DNA from: Candidatus Magasanikbacteria bacterium RIFCSPHIGHO2_01_FULL_41_23
GTDB taxonomy: Bacteria > Patescibacteria > ABY1 > Magasanikbacterales > UBA922
Reading direction: 5' to 3'
Length of the DNA stretch: 64,000 bases
Assembly: GCA_001782805.1 (NCBI GenBank)
Contig: MFPT01000008.1
Location: 1-64,000 of the forward strand
Made by a program: the position numbers and the translations under genes. Under the pieces are notes generated by a model, which did not search any database, was not told where the DNA came from, and saw only the letters and a list, made by a program, of their open reading frames with translations. Shown here piece after piece: positions 23,765 through 32,367 of this stretch (position 1 is the stretch's first letter; the number at the start of each line of letters is the position of its first letter).

Positions 23765-25285
23765 ATGTTAAATTTTATTTCTTCAACTATTCCTGATTTT
23801 TTACTGCCGGGATTTTTTTTATTTTTTATTTTTGCCTTACTGATTTTTTTCTTAATCAGAGAACGCAAAACCGAATATGTTTTGTACGCGTTAATGATTT
23901 GGTTCCCACTGGAAAATTTCGCGCTTAATTTTGTGAGTCCGTATTGGTACGATGTTTTCAAATATGTACCGGAAGTAATTTTATATTCTATTTTAATCGG
24001 TCTTTTTTTTAAACATTGGTCTCGTAATCGGACTGTTATATTACCACAATCACTCCGTCGTCCTTTTTTATTTTTTATTATTGTGGCAATTTTGTCATTA
24101 CTATTTAATTGGTATGATCCGACAATTTGGCTTTTGGGTGTACGACAATTGATTCGTTTTGTGGCGGTTTTTTTGATTGTGTTATTGGCGTCATATTCTG
24201 AATCAGTCCGACGCACATTGTTAAAGTTGATGATTGGGATGGTTATGTTTCAGGCCTTGTTTGGTTTAGTGCAATTTGCGTTTGGTGGTCGACTAGATGT
24301 TTATTTATTTCCCGTTCGGGTAGTAAGTATCGGAAATTTGGCAACGGTTGGTGGTAATGAATTATTTTGGACACCGGGCACACGAGTGTTTGCCACTATG
24401 GGGCGGTATGATCAGTTGGGAAGTTTTTTAATGCTTGGATTAATTGTGGTTGTTTCTTGGCTTGTGGTATATAAAAAAATAATCACGACAAATCTGGAAA
24501 AAAAAGTATTTCCTCCGCTCGCAATAACCGTGTTAGGATTATTAGTGAGTGTTTTAATTTTAACAAAATCTCGCGCCAGTTGGACTGCTGTGCTTGTTTC
24601 AATCGTATTGACTAGTTATTATTTATTTAAAAACAAAAAAATTATTTATTTAATTTCCACCGGTGTCGTTGTACTTACTTTATATGTGTTTGGTTTTATT
24701 TTAACGCATGATAATATAATGGCTTTAACCGAAAAAGATAATCAAACTGTGGCCGAACGAATTATTGAAGCGGGAAGTTGGCGCGCGTGGCAAGAAAGTT
24801 ATGAAGGCTATGGCCGAATTTTTTTTATGGTGAATACGCCGCGCGTGGTGGTGGCTGATTCGCCGGTTTTTGGGGTTGGTCCGGGAAATTATGGTGGGGG
24901 AGTTGCCGCGGCACTGGGGAATACTAAAGTTTATGATCGGTTACATTTGCCGTTTGGCGTGCAAAATACCTATGGACAAATTGATAACAGTTGGTTTAGT
25001 GTTTGGGGGGAATTTGGTACAATGGGATTGGGAGTGATAATTTGGATTTTTATTATTATGGGTAGAGATGCCAAAAAAATATATGGCGAAACGTCTCATG
25101 CGGACACAAAATTTTTGTCCGCCACGTTGTTTGGCTTGATTATTGCGATTGTGGTGATTGGTTTTTTTGGGCCTTATTTTGAATTCCGAACACTGATGTT
25201 TAATTTTTGGTTGATTGTGGGATTATTTTATACTACTGGCCAGCATGAAACTAGATCGGCTAATTTTCTTTTTAGAAAAGTTTAA
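23765..25285 (+). CDS. O-antigen ligase/Wzy-like polymerase
   Basis: The ATG at 23765 lies after the upstream stop with AGAAG nearby. The 506-residue product has about ten to twelve membrane helices and a large periplasm-side loop with VFGVGPGNYGGG, the usual pattern of Wzy_C/O-antigen ligase proteins. These join or transfer polyprenyl-linked glycan chains outside the membrane. It starts a glycan-related run (radical SAM, GT4). The exact reaction, ligase or polymerase, cannot be told from sequence. Confidence 0.8.
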   Translation: MLNFISSTIPDFLLPGFFLFFIFALLIFFLIRERKTEYVLYALMIWFPLENFALNFVSPYWYDVFKYVPEVILYSILIGLFFKHWSRNRTVILPQSLRRPFLFFIIVAILSLLFNWYDPTIWLLGVRQLIRFVAVFLIVLLASYSESVRRTLLKLMIGMVMFQALFGLVQFAFGGRLDVYLFPVRVVSIGNLATVGGNELFWTPGTRVFATMGRYDQLGSFLMLGLIVVVSWLVVYKKIITTNLEKKVFPPLAITVLGLLVSVLILTKSRASWTAVLVSIVLTSYYLFKNKKIIYLISTGVVVLTLYVFGFILTHDNIMALTEKDNQTVAERIIEAGSWRAWQESYEGYGRIFFMVNTPRVVVADSPVFGVGPGNYGGGVAAALGNTKVYDRLHLPFGVQNTYGQIDNSWFSVWGEFGTMGLGVIIWIFIIMGRDAKKIYGETSHADTKFLSATLFGLIIAIVVIGFFGPYFEFRTLMFNFWLIVGLFYTTGQHETRSANFLFRKV

Positions 25286-25292
25286 TTTTTTT

Positions 25293-26291
25293 ATGTCTTC
25301 AATTCCGCTTCCAATTGACTGTGTGATTGGCATCAATTATATTTGTAATTCGCGTTGTGTTATGTGCGATATTTGGAAAATAAAATCATTTCCGGAATTG
25401 TTGCCCGAAGAATATCTTAAATTACCGGCCAGTTTGTTGGATGTGAATATTTCCGGAGGCGAAACATTTTTGCGCAAAGATATTCCGGAAGTGATTAGAG
25501 CAGTACGAACGGCTTGTCCCCAAGCGCGGGTGGTTATTTCCACCAATGGTTTTATGCCCGCGTTCATTGAACAACAAATGAAAAAAATTTTGGAAATTGA
25601 TCCGACCATTGGCGTGGCCATATCGATTGACGGGGTTGGTGCAATGCATGAAACCGTTCGCCGAATTCCTGATGCGTATAAAAAATCAACGGAAACTCTG
25701 GAACGTTTGCAATCGTTGGGCATGAAAAATTTACGATTTGCGTTTACGATTATTCCGGAAAACGTAACGCATTTCAGTAAAGTGTATGATGATGCCTGTG
25801 AGCGGCGGATTCAATTTACACATTCGTATGCCCAGAGTTCGGATAATTATTTTGGCGGTATCCATATTATGAATGATCCGGATTTGCGGGTGTTGCGCCA
25901 ACAATACGAACATATTATCGGGCGTGAATTGCAATCGTGGAATCTAAAGCGCTGGGCGCGGGCTTTTTATGCGTATAGTTTGTATCGGTTTATCAATGAA
26001 AAAAAACAAGTTTTAAATAATGATCCGGGGACACGGTTTTTCTTTATGGCGTCTGACGGAGTGGTATATCCATCGGTTGTTCACAATTACGCAATGGGGA
26101 ATTTGAAAAATTTTAATTCGTGGGGAGAATTGTGGAATAGTGAGGAAGCTGAAACCGCGCGCGCAAAAGTACGAACTGAAGGCAAACCAGCCTGGATGAT
26201 TTGTACAGCGCGGACGGCGATTAAAAAACATCCGTGGCAGGTAGCGAGCTGGGTGGTTAAAAATAAATTTTTTGGTTTGGAATTGGTTTGA
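25293..26291 (+). CDS. Radical SAM protein
   Basis: The start at 25293 is preferred because it lies 8 bases after the upstream stop; an in-frame ATG at 25248 would overlap that gene. The 332-residue product carries the CxxxCxxC cluster motif as CNSRCVMC near residue 20, followed by the glycine-rich NISGGETFLRKD. The C-terminal region has only one Cys near AWMICTA, so a full SPASM auxiliary-cluster domain is absent. Radical SAM enzymes of this shape occur in cell-envelope loci as sugar or lipid modifiers; the substrate here is unknown. Confidence 0.85.
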   Translation: MSSIPLPIDCVIGINYICNSRCVMCDIWKIKSFPELLPEEYLKLPASLLDVNISGGETFLRKDIPEVIRAVRTACPQARVVISTNGFMPAFIEQQMKKILEIDPTIGVAISIDGVGAMHETVRRIPDAYKKSTETLERLQSLGMKNLRFAFTIIPENVTHFSKVYDDACERRIQFTHSYAQSSDNYFGGIHIMNDPDLRVLRQQYEHIIGRELQSWNLKRWARAFYAYSLYRFINEKKQVLNNDPGTRFFFMASDGVVYPSVVHNYAMGNLKNFNSWGELWNSEEAETARAKVRTEGKPAWMICTARTAIKKHPWQVASWVVKNKFFGLELV

Positions 26292-26296
26292 TTTTT

Positions 26297-27502
26297 ATGC
26301 GAGTTTTGCTCGTCAACAAATTTTGGTATCATCGGGGTGGAGCCGAGCAAGTGGTTTTTGTGACCAAGCAATTGTTGGAAGGAGCTGGGCATACGGTGGC
26401 GATTTTTGGAATGCATGATAGTCGCAATGAAATTACTGAACCGTATTTAGCTGATTTTGTTGATACGGCCAAACCGAGTTGGCGTGATGTTTGGCGAATT
26501 TTGTATAATCGCGAAGCCAAGAATAAATTTAGTGAACTTATAAAAAAATTTAAACCTGATATTATTCATTTTCATAATATTTATCATCAATTATCTTTTT
26601 CCTTGATTGATGCGGGGCGAGAACTGGGGATCCCGATGGTGATGACACTGCATGATTATCATTGGTTGTCGCCAAATTATAAATTGTTTCATCATGGACA
26701 GATTGATCAAAAATTAATCGGGAAAAAGTTTTTTCGGCCATTATTTACTAATTGTTTGGAGGATTGGCAAAAAACAGTGGTTGGGATGATTGATTTTATA
26801 TTTCGTTCGCAAAAAAAATATAGAAATGCGATTGATCAATTTATTTGTCCCAGTGAATTTATTAAACAGCTTCATGTGCGCGCCGGATGGAATGAAAGTC
26901 AACTGGCAGTGGTTGGTAATCCGATTAATCAATTTAATCAATTGCCTGATACGGATAATTTTGTGGATGGTTTATATGTGGCCTATGTTGGGCGTCTGGC
27001 CAAAGAAAAGGGGATTGAAACATTTATTTTTGCGGCAAAAATCACACCGGAGATTCCGTATAAGATTTTTGGGACTGGTCCGGATGAAAGTAGATTGCGC
27101 GCGTTGGTAGAAAATAACGGAGTAGCTAATGTTTCGTTTGCCGGTTTTAAAATCGGTGTGGAATTAAAACAGGCGATTAACAACGCTCGCATAGTGGTTG
27201 TGCCGTCGGTGTGGTATGAAAATGCGCCGTACAGTATTTTGGAACCAATGGCATTGGGTAAAATTGTTATTGGTTCTAATATTGGCGGTATTCCGGAATT
27301 GTTACCAAAAGAATTTTTGGTGGAGCCGGGCAATCCCGAAGCTTTGGCAATCGTAATAAAAATGTGGTTTAACAAATCTCTTGAAGAGCGAAATAGGTGG
27401 GGGAATGTTTTGCGCACAGAGGCGTTGGCGCGTCACGATTCTCATCTGTATCTTAAAAAAATTGAAGATTTATATGAAAAATTGTTAATAAATGCCGGTT
27501 GA
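26297..27502 (+). CDS. Glycosyltransferase family 4 protein
   Basis: The ATG at 26297 lies 5 bases after the radical SAM stop. The 401-residue protein has the GT-B pattern: an N-terminal VNKFWYHRGGAEQVV glycine loop, a hinge YVGRLAKEKGIETFIFA, and the C-terminal sugar-nucleotide site VPSVWYENAPYSILEPM with GSNIGGIPE. It would transfer a sugar from a nucleotide donor to a lipid-linked glycan in the cytoplasm. Donor and acceptor are unknown. Confidence 0.88.
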   Translation: MRVLLVNKFWYHRGGAEQVVFVTKQLLEGAGHTVAIFGMHDSRNEITEPYLADFVDTAKPSWRDVWRILYNREAKNKFSELIKKFKPDIIHFHNIYHQLSFSLIDAGRELGIPMVMTLHDYHWLSPNYKLFHHGQIDQKLIGKKFFRPLFTNCLEDWQKTVVGMIDFIFRSQKKYRNAIDQFICPSEFIKQLHVRAGWNESQLAVVGNPINQFNQLPDTDNFVDGLYVAYVGRLAKEKGIETFIFAAKITPEIPYKIFGTGPDESRLRALVENNGVANVSFAGFKIGVELKQAINNARIVVVPSVWYENAPYSILEPMALGKIVIGSNIGGIPELLPKEFLVEPGNPEALAIVIKMWFNKSLEERNRWGNVLRTEALARHDSHLYLKKIEDLYEKLLINAG

Positions 27503-27526
27503 CAATGGATTATTTTTTAGTATACT
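27499..27526 (+). promoter_or_regulatory. Promoter of the toxin-antitoxin pair, leaderless
   Basis: TTGACA (27499-27504) overlaps the end of the GT4 gene and TATACT (27521-27526) follows after 16 bases. Start codons at 27535, 27538 and 27541 lie 8 to 14 bases further on, implying a leaderless message. Confidence 0.65.
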
Positions 27527-27534
27527 AGGTGTAT

Positions 27535-27792
27535 ATGATGATGAAAATTGAGAGAAATAACAATAGGTTTGATCAGATAAAATCTTGGATTCATTCTTTA
27601 TTTTGCAATGAATCAGATAAATCGGTTAATTTTCAAACCAAACAATTACTCAATCAAAAATTTAGTGATAGTTGTGACATCGTTTCATTTTCTGACTCGG
27701 CATCAGCTATAAATCATCTTGATGCTATTATTAAAAAACAACAAGGAGGGTATGGAGATACATTACAGGAGGAGTTTTATCAAAGAATTTGA
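27535..27792 (+). CDS. Probable antitoxin
   Basis: This 85-residue acidic/polar protein (from MMMKIERNNN) has no recognised DNA-binding fold. It begins close behind a strong promoter and its end overlaps the start of the RelE-like gene by 41 bases. Overlapping antitoxin-toxin order is typical of type II modules. Three tandem ATG codons make the exact start uncertain. The identification rests on position, since the sequence is not recognised. Confidence 0.55.
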   Translation: MMMKIERNNNRFDQIKSWIHSLFCNESDKSVNFQTKQLLNQKFSDSCDIVSFSDSASAINHLDAIIKKQQGGYGDTLQEEFYQRI

Positions 27793-28009
27793 AAAAGTAC
27801 CACTAAAAATTCAAATAGCTTGTCGAGATCGGATTAAACTTTTTTCTTCAGATCAATTTCATCCGCAACTTCATAATCATGCCTTATTGGGGAATTTTTT
27901 AGGATATCGTAGTATAAATGTTATGGCTGACTGGCGAGCAATCTTTGTCAAAGAAGGCGAAGACTGTACATTTTTTTATGTTAGGACACATAGTCAGTTG
28001 TACCACTGA
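27752..28009 (+). CDS. RelE/ParE-superfamily toxin
   Basis: The ATG at 27752 is chosen because AAGGAGGG lies just upstream inside the antitoxin gene. The 85-residue product follows the RelE/YafQ-type pattern: YRRSFIKEFEKVP, then HNHALLGNFLGYRSINV and the C-terminal strand pair DWRAIFVKEGEDCTFFYVRTHSQLY. Such proteins are ribosome-dependent mRNA interferases or gyrase inhibitors and are neutralised by the linked antitoxin. Arg and His residues near the end fit an RNase-type member. Confidence 0.75.
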   Translation: MEIHYRRSFIKEFEKVPLKIQIACRDRIKLFSSDQFHPQLHNHALLGNFLGYRSINVMADWRAIFVKEGEDCTFFYVRTHSQLYH

Positions 28010-30008
28010 AAATAAAAAAAACGCGCGCTTTTTGGGTTTATTTTTGCTAATTTTTTTGGGTATTTGTGCTCCTATTTTTGTATATCAAACAAAAGCTCAA
28101 AGCGGGGGAGCGAAATTGGTGAACTATCATTTAGGTCAGCTATATTCTGGAATGACCAATGATTTATCTAAGTATGACATATTGGTGCTGTCTCCGGCAC
28201 AGATTGCGACTCATCAAGGAATAATGGGCGATATAAAAAAGTTGAATCCACAGATAATTATTTTAGCATACGTCCCAAGTCAAAGTTATAACACTAATTA
28301 TTGGCCAAGAGATGTGGTTTTTAGTGCTCTTAACGTGTCTGATGCTTGGTGGTTGCGCGATAGTCGTGGCAAAATTATATCAGCGTGGCCCGGTATAAAA
28401 AATATAAATTTGGATCAAACATGGAGTGAATATTTTCTTCCATTTGTGCGGGATCATATTAGCGTCCTCTCCGGAGTGGATGGGATTTTTTTTGATATGG
28501 TTTCGCCTAATATTTCGTGGTTGAATAATGGTGACATTGATTTGAATGGCGATGGTGTGCGTGATATTTCCAGTCAAGCCGATGCACTGTGGCTTAATCG
28601 CACTGAATATTTTTTTAAGCGAGCCAAAGAAATAATGCCTACGATGTATATTGTTGATAATGGAACTTCCGCTGCTGTGGTTCAGCCTTATGTTCATGGT
28701 CGGATGTATGAAAATTTTCCTACGCCTTGGGAAGGCGATGGTTCGTGGGGTACGGTAATGAATCGAGTGCATGAAACACAAAAAAATAATCGTGTTCCTC
28801 ATATTTCAATTATAAATTCCAATACTGCTAATACTGGCGTACAAAATTACCGTGATGTTCGGTTCGGTTTGGGGAGTGCGCTATTGGAGAACGGTTATTT
28901 TTCCTATGATTATGGTGACCAAAATCATGGTCAAACATGGTGGTATGATGAATATAATGTTCGACTTGGCCAGCCAATTGGTGGTTCAGTATCGCGGGCG
29001 AATTATGCAACGTATCAACCGGATCTGTGGCATCGGGATTTTGATCATGGTTTGGTGTTGGTAAACAGTACGCCGCAATTGGTGGCTGTGGATTTGGGCG
29101 GGGATTATGAAAAAATTAATGGCAGACAAGATCCGACGGTTAATGATGGCTCAATTGTGTCTGAAGTTGAGATTGCTCCCAACGATGGATTGGTTTTGTT
29201 GAAAACCACTTCGCGGCTTGATGATGTGATTTTTTCCAACGGTTCTTTTGCGCGGTTTTACAAGCCTGATGGCATCCGTGTGCGGAATGGTTTTTTTGTT
29301 TTCGATGAGGAATATAAAGGTGGCGCGCAGATTTTATATTTTGATTTTGATGGCAATGCAAAACATGATACTTTGGTTGCGAGCGGGAATAAAATTACGG
29401 CCACGCGCGACGATGGTCAGCCGTTTTTCAAAATTTATCCGTACACGGCGAATTATTCCGGCAATTTAGTCTTGGCGGTTGGTGATCTTGATAACGATGG
29501 TTTTGATGAACTGTATGTTGCGCCGGATAAAGGGTCGTATCCGATTAAAATTTACAATTTGTTTGGCGAAGAAATTTTGCCTGAAGGCTGGTATCCGTTT
29601 GGTAAAAAATATCAGGATGGTTATTCTTTGGCAATTGCGGGCAAAGGATATGATGGTCGGTTAGTGATTGGAGCGAATCATGCTACGGGTCAGAATGATC
29701 ATGATTCAACCGTCGGACTATATGATGCCGGATTAAAAAAAACCGCGGAATGGTCGATTTTTAAACAATCAAATCATGAACTAATGGTTGGAGCAGGGGA
29801 TTTGGATGGTGATGGTATGCCGGAGATTGTCGCCGGATTTGGTAGTGGACGAAAGCCGACTCTTAAATTATATACACTTGAAGGAAAAGAATTTGGTCAG
29901 CCGATTATTTTTGCCGGTGAAATTTTTCGGAACGCGCAGATTCAAATTACTGATGTTAATTTTGATGGCGCGGCCGATATTGTGCTTCTGACAAGTGGGG
30001 CTTTATAA
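27978..30008 (+). CDS. Anchored GHL15-like glycoside hydrolase with FG-GAP/VCBS-type repeats
   Basis: The start at 27978 overlaps the toxin gene end; no later Met precedes the membrane segment (FLGLFLLIFLGICAPIFVY, signal or anchor). The 676-residue product has a TIM-barrel-like region (about 45-380) with NPQIIILAYV, WWLRDSRGKI and GVDGIFFDMV, recalling hypothetical glycosyl hydrolase family 15. The last part has DLDNDGFDELYVA and DLDGDGMPEIVAG, as in FG-GAP/VCBS beta-propeller repeats. It probably acts on surface glycan outside the cell; the Asp of FFDM is a candidate catalytic residue. Confidence 0.75.
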   Translation: MLGHIVSCTTENKKNARFLGLFLLIFLGICAPIFVYQTKAQSGGAKLVNYHLGQLYSGMTNDLSKYDILVLSPAQIATHQGIMGDIKKLNPQIIILAYVPSQSYNTNYWPRDVVFSALNVSDAWWLRDSRGKIISAWPGIKNINLDQTWSEYFLPFVRDHISVLSGVDGIFFDMVSPNISWLNNGDIDLNGDGVRDISSQADALWLNRTEYFFKRAKEIMPTMYIVDNGTSAAVVQPYVHGRMYENFPTPWEGDGSWGTVMNRVHETQKNNRVPHISIINSNTANTGVQNYRDVRFGLGSALLENGYFSYDYGDQNHGQTWWYDEYNVRLGQPIGGSVSRANYATYQPDLWHRDFDHGLVLVNSTPQLVAVDLGGDYEKINGRQDPTVNDGSIVSEVEIAPNDGLVLLKTTSRLDDVIFSNGSFARFYKPDGIRVRNGFFVFDEEYKGGAQILYFDFDGNAKHDTLVASGNKITATRDDGQPFFKIYPYTANYSGNLVLAVGDLDNDGFDELYVAPDKGSYPIKIYNLFGEEILPEGWYPFGKKYQDGYSLAIAGKGYDGRLVIGANHATGQNDHDSTVGLYDAGLKKTAEWSIFKQSNHELMVGAGDLDGDGMPEIVAGFGSGRKPTLKLYTLEGKEFGQPIIFAGEIFRNAQIQITDVNFDGAADIVLLTSGAL

Positions 30009-30019
30009 ATTATAAAAAT

Positions 30020-31150
30020 TTATGCTTTGTACATTTCAATAATCCGCGGCATAATTGCGTCCCACCGATACTGTTTTTCAATAATCAATACATTTTCTTC
30101 GCCAAGTTTTTTTTGTTCATCAGATGATAATGATAAAAATGTGTTTAATTTGGTTTTAAGATCAGACGAATCATTTTGATTAAAAATAATTTTTGGATTA
30201 TTGATTAATTCCAAATGTTCCGGAATGTTTGACAGCAATACCGGTTTAGCCCAGTTCATGGCTTCAAGCACTGTAATGGGCAGGCCTTCATTGAGTGAAG
30301 GATGCACCAAGACTTTGGCATGGGCAAACAATGTTTCCAATGCTTGGCCACTTTGAAAATCAGTAAACACAATGTCATTGCATAAATTGGCCTTCTGATG
30401 AAGATTTTTTATATACTCATTGGTATACGCCGATCCGCCGACAATTACCAATTTTAAGTTGGTGATTGCCGGATTATTTATGTTTTGTTTGAGAGCGCTA
30501 AACGCATCAATTAAAATATGCGCTCCTTTGTGCGGTACGAGACGCGCGACCATAAGGATATATTGACTACTGACTAATCCAAATTTTTTCAATAATTCTT
30601 CCGAATTAATTGTTTCAACTTGGTTTACTGCATTCGGAATGTACGTTGTTTCTCGATCAAATTCATTCAGGCAATATAATTGTAAACTGCGCGACACCGT
30701 GATTGTTTTGTGCGCAAATAAAACCGTTGCCTTTTCACCGATCCGTAAAAATAATTTTGCGATCAGCCCCCATTTTTGGTGATAGCGGTCAATGGAGTGA
30801 AATGTTGTTATCACTTTTGTTCGTGGCGAAAAAAGACGAGGGATCCAAGACACAAGTGCCGGACCAACTCCATGATAATGGATTACGTCATATTTTTGAC
30901 TCAGGGCATGTAGTGAAGACAAGAGGGTGTGCGTAAACGTATCAAGATGTTTTGTTTTAATTGATGCGAGATGTTTGATTATTACGCCGTCAATATTTAT
31001 TGTTCCTTGGTTTTTGGTGTACCAAGATCGGCCATAGACAGTTACGTCATGGTTCAATTTTGCCAAATGCACTGCCAGGTCGTGGACATGGCGTTCCACT
31101 CCACCAAAGCTGGCCGGCATTCCTTTTTGTCCGATCATGGCGATACGCAT
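30020..31150 (-). CDS. Glycosyltransferase family 4 protein (DUF1972-like N-terminus)
   Basis: This 376-residue protein has an N-terminal MIGQKGMPASFGGVERHV, typical of the rhamnosyltransferase-like DUF1972 subgroup, and the C-terminal donor-binding HPSLNEGLPITVLEAM. It is on the minus strand and convergent with the hydrolase gene upstream, their stops about 11 bases apart. A terminator separates it from the prenyl-synthase operon, so it is probably transcribed separately. The target sugar is unknown. Confidence 0.88.
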   Translation of the reverse strand: MRIAMIGQKGMPASFGGVERHVHDLAVHLAKLNHDVTVYGRSWYTKNQGTINIDGVIIKHLASIKTKHLDTFTHTLLSSLHALSQKYDVIHYHGVGPALVSWIPRLFSPRTKVITTFHSIDRYHQKWGLIAKLFLRIGEKATVLFAHKTITVSRSLQLYCLNEFDRETTYIPNAVNQVETINSEELLKKFGLVSSQYILMVARLVPHKGAHILIDAFSALKQNINNPAITNLKLVIVGGSAYTNEYIKNLHQKANLCNDIVFTDFQSGQALETLFAHAKVLVHPSLNEGLPITVLEAMNWAKPVLLSNIPEHLELINNPKIIFNQNDSSDLKTKLNTFLSLSSDEQKKLGEENVLIIEKQYRWDAIMPRIIEMYKA

Positions 31151-31218
31151 ATTGTTTAACTAACAAATAACAGAGTATGATAGCCCAGTTTTGGTTTTTT
31201 GTCAATGGAACGGAGGCT

Positions 31219-31298
31219 AAAAAATCCTAACCAATAGCCCGGCCTCGCCCTCCCGTATAGGTATGTTGCGTACCTTTCGAGACGAGCCATTGGTTAGG
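31219..31298 (-). terminator. Intrinsic terminator of the prenyl-peptide signalling operon
   Basis: On the minus strand CCTAACCAAT and ATTGGTTAGG (plus 31226-31298) form a perfect 10-bp outer stem around an inner structured region. It is followed by ATTTTTTAG. It lies directly after the polyprenyl synthase stop. Confidence 0.7.
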
Positions 31299-31303
31299 GT
31301 CTT

Positions 31304-32365
31304 TTAGACCCCGGAATATTCTTGAACCAAGCCAACAAATTGGTGAAACAGACGCCGGTTTTGTTTTGAGATTGGCAGGTCATGAACCAAGTCATGACAG
31401 AGACCGGTATGATCCTGAACCATATCAAGAATTTTTTCGCGAATTTTATATTTCCCGCATAGTTCACGAACATAATTGGCCTGTGACAAAGGAATTTGAT
31501 CCAACCAAAATGTATAGTTGAATTTTTCTTTTTCTGAGCGATTTAACTCAGGCAAAAGCAGTGCGCACCACAGCGTTGGTTGTTTATTGTTAAGATCCTC
31601 AATGAGGTTTTTACTGTTACCATTTTCATTGAAGCCGGCCAGATCATCAAGCGCTTGGAAAGCAATACCAAGAGATTCACCTATGGCTTTCAGAAATAAG
31701 CGGGTGGTTTCATCTGGCGTATGACTTAGTATAAATCCGGATACCAGCGGTAAGACAAAACTATATGCTCCGGTTTTACTTTCGTATAAATGCAAGACGT
31801 CGTCTATGTTATGTGTTGGTTCATGAGCCACGGCATCATATACTTGCGCGCGTGTAGTACGAGTGAGTATGTTCAGAAAAAGAGTTAGTAATTCCACTTT
31901 GGTTTCATTGGCGCATTCCAAACTAATCAGTTGATTCAGTACAAATTGGATTAAATAATCTCCGACCGCGATAGCAGTGCCAACCCCATGTCGTTCATAT
32001 GCCAACACGCCTCGTCCTTCAAAAATTGCTTTTAGACGAGCGGGAAAACTTAAGGTATCGCGTCTGATGGGGCTTTCATCAATAATGTCATCATGAATTA
32101 AGAGCGCATAATGCAAGACCTCGATTAATCCGGCGACTTGTTCTACGATTTTTGTTTCTTTTGCGCCAAAACTCTCTGCTGACAACAGACAAAGACCGCC
32201 TCTCCAGGCTTTGCCGATTTGTGAGGCGAGCTGTAATTCTTTAAAAATATAATGGTCGTTCGAAAAATCTTCGCGTGCTTGATTTTCTACATCATCAATA
32301 ACAGTTCTTACTTGTGCGGCAATATTTTGTCGCCATGTTGCCAGATTGCGCTCTATGTCTTTCAT
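31304..32365 (-). CDS. Polyprenyl diphosphate synthase family protein (ComQ-like candidate)
   Basis: This 353-residue protein has the first aspartate-rich motif HDDIID (residues 91-96), KTGAYSF (~197) and a second motif FQALDD (236-241) that lacks the usual third Asp. Such enzymes condense isopentenyl units into prenyl diphosphates; the related ComQ transfers a prenyl group to a Trp of ComX. A small Ala five residues before the first motif would allow chains of C20 or longer. The start is 2 bases after the cyclase-like gene, and it is the last gene of the operon before a terminator. Whether it makes the prenyl donor or modifies the peptide cannot be decided. Confidence 0.85.
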   Translation of the reverse strand: MKDIERNLATWRQNIAAQVRTVIDDVENQAREDFSNDHYIFKELQLASQIGKAWRGGLCLLSAESFGAKETKIVEQVAGLIEVLHYALLIHDDIIDESPIRRDTLSFPARLKAIFEGRGVLAYERHGVGTAIAVGDYLIQFVLNQLISLECANETKVELLTLFLNILTRTTRAQVYDAVAHEPTHNIDDVLHLYESKTGAYSFVLPLVSGFILSHTPDETTRLFLKAIGESLGIAFQALDDLAGFNENGNSKNLIEDLNNKQPTLWCALLLPELNRSEKEKFNYTFWLDQIPLSQANYVRELCGKYKIREKILDMVQDHTGLCHDLVHDLPISKQNRRLFHQFVGLVQEYSGV

Positions 32366-32367
32366 AA

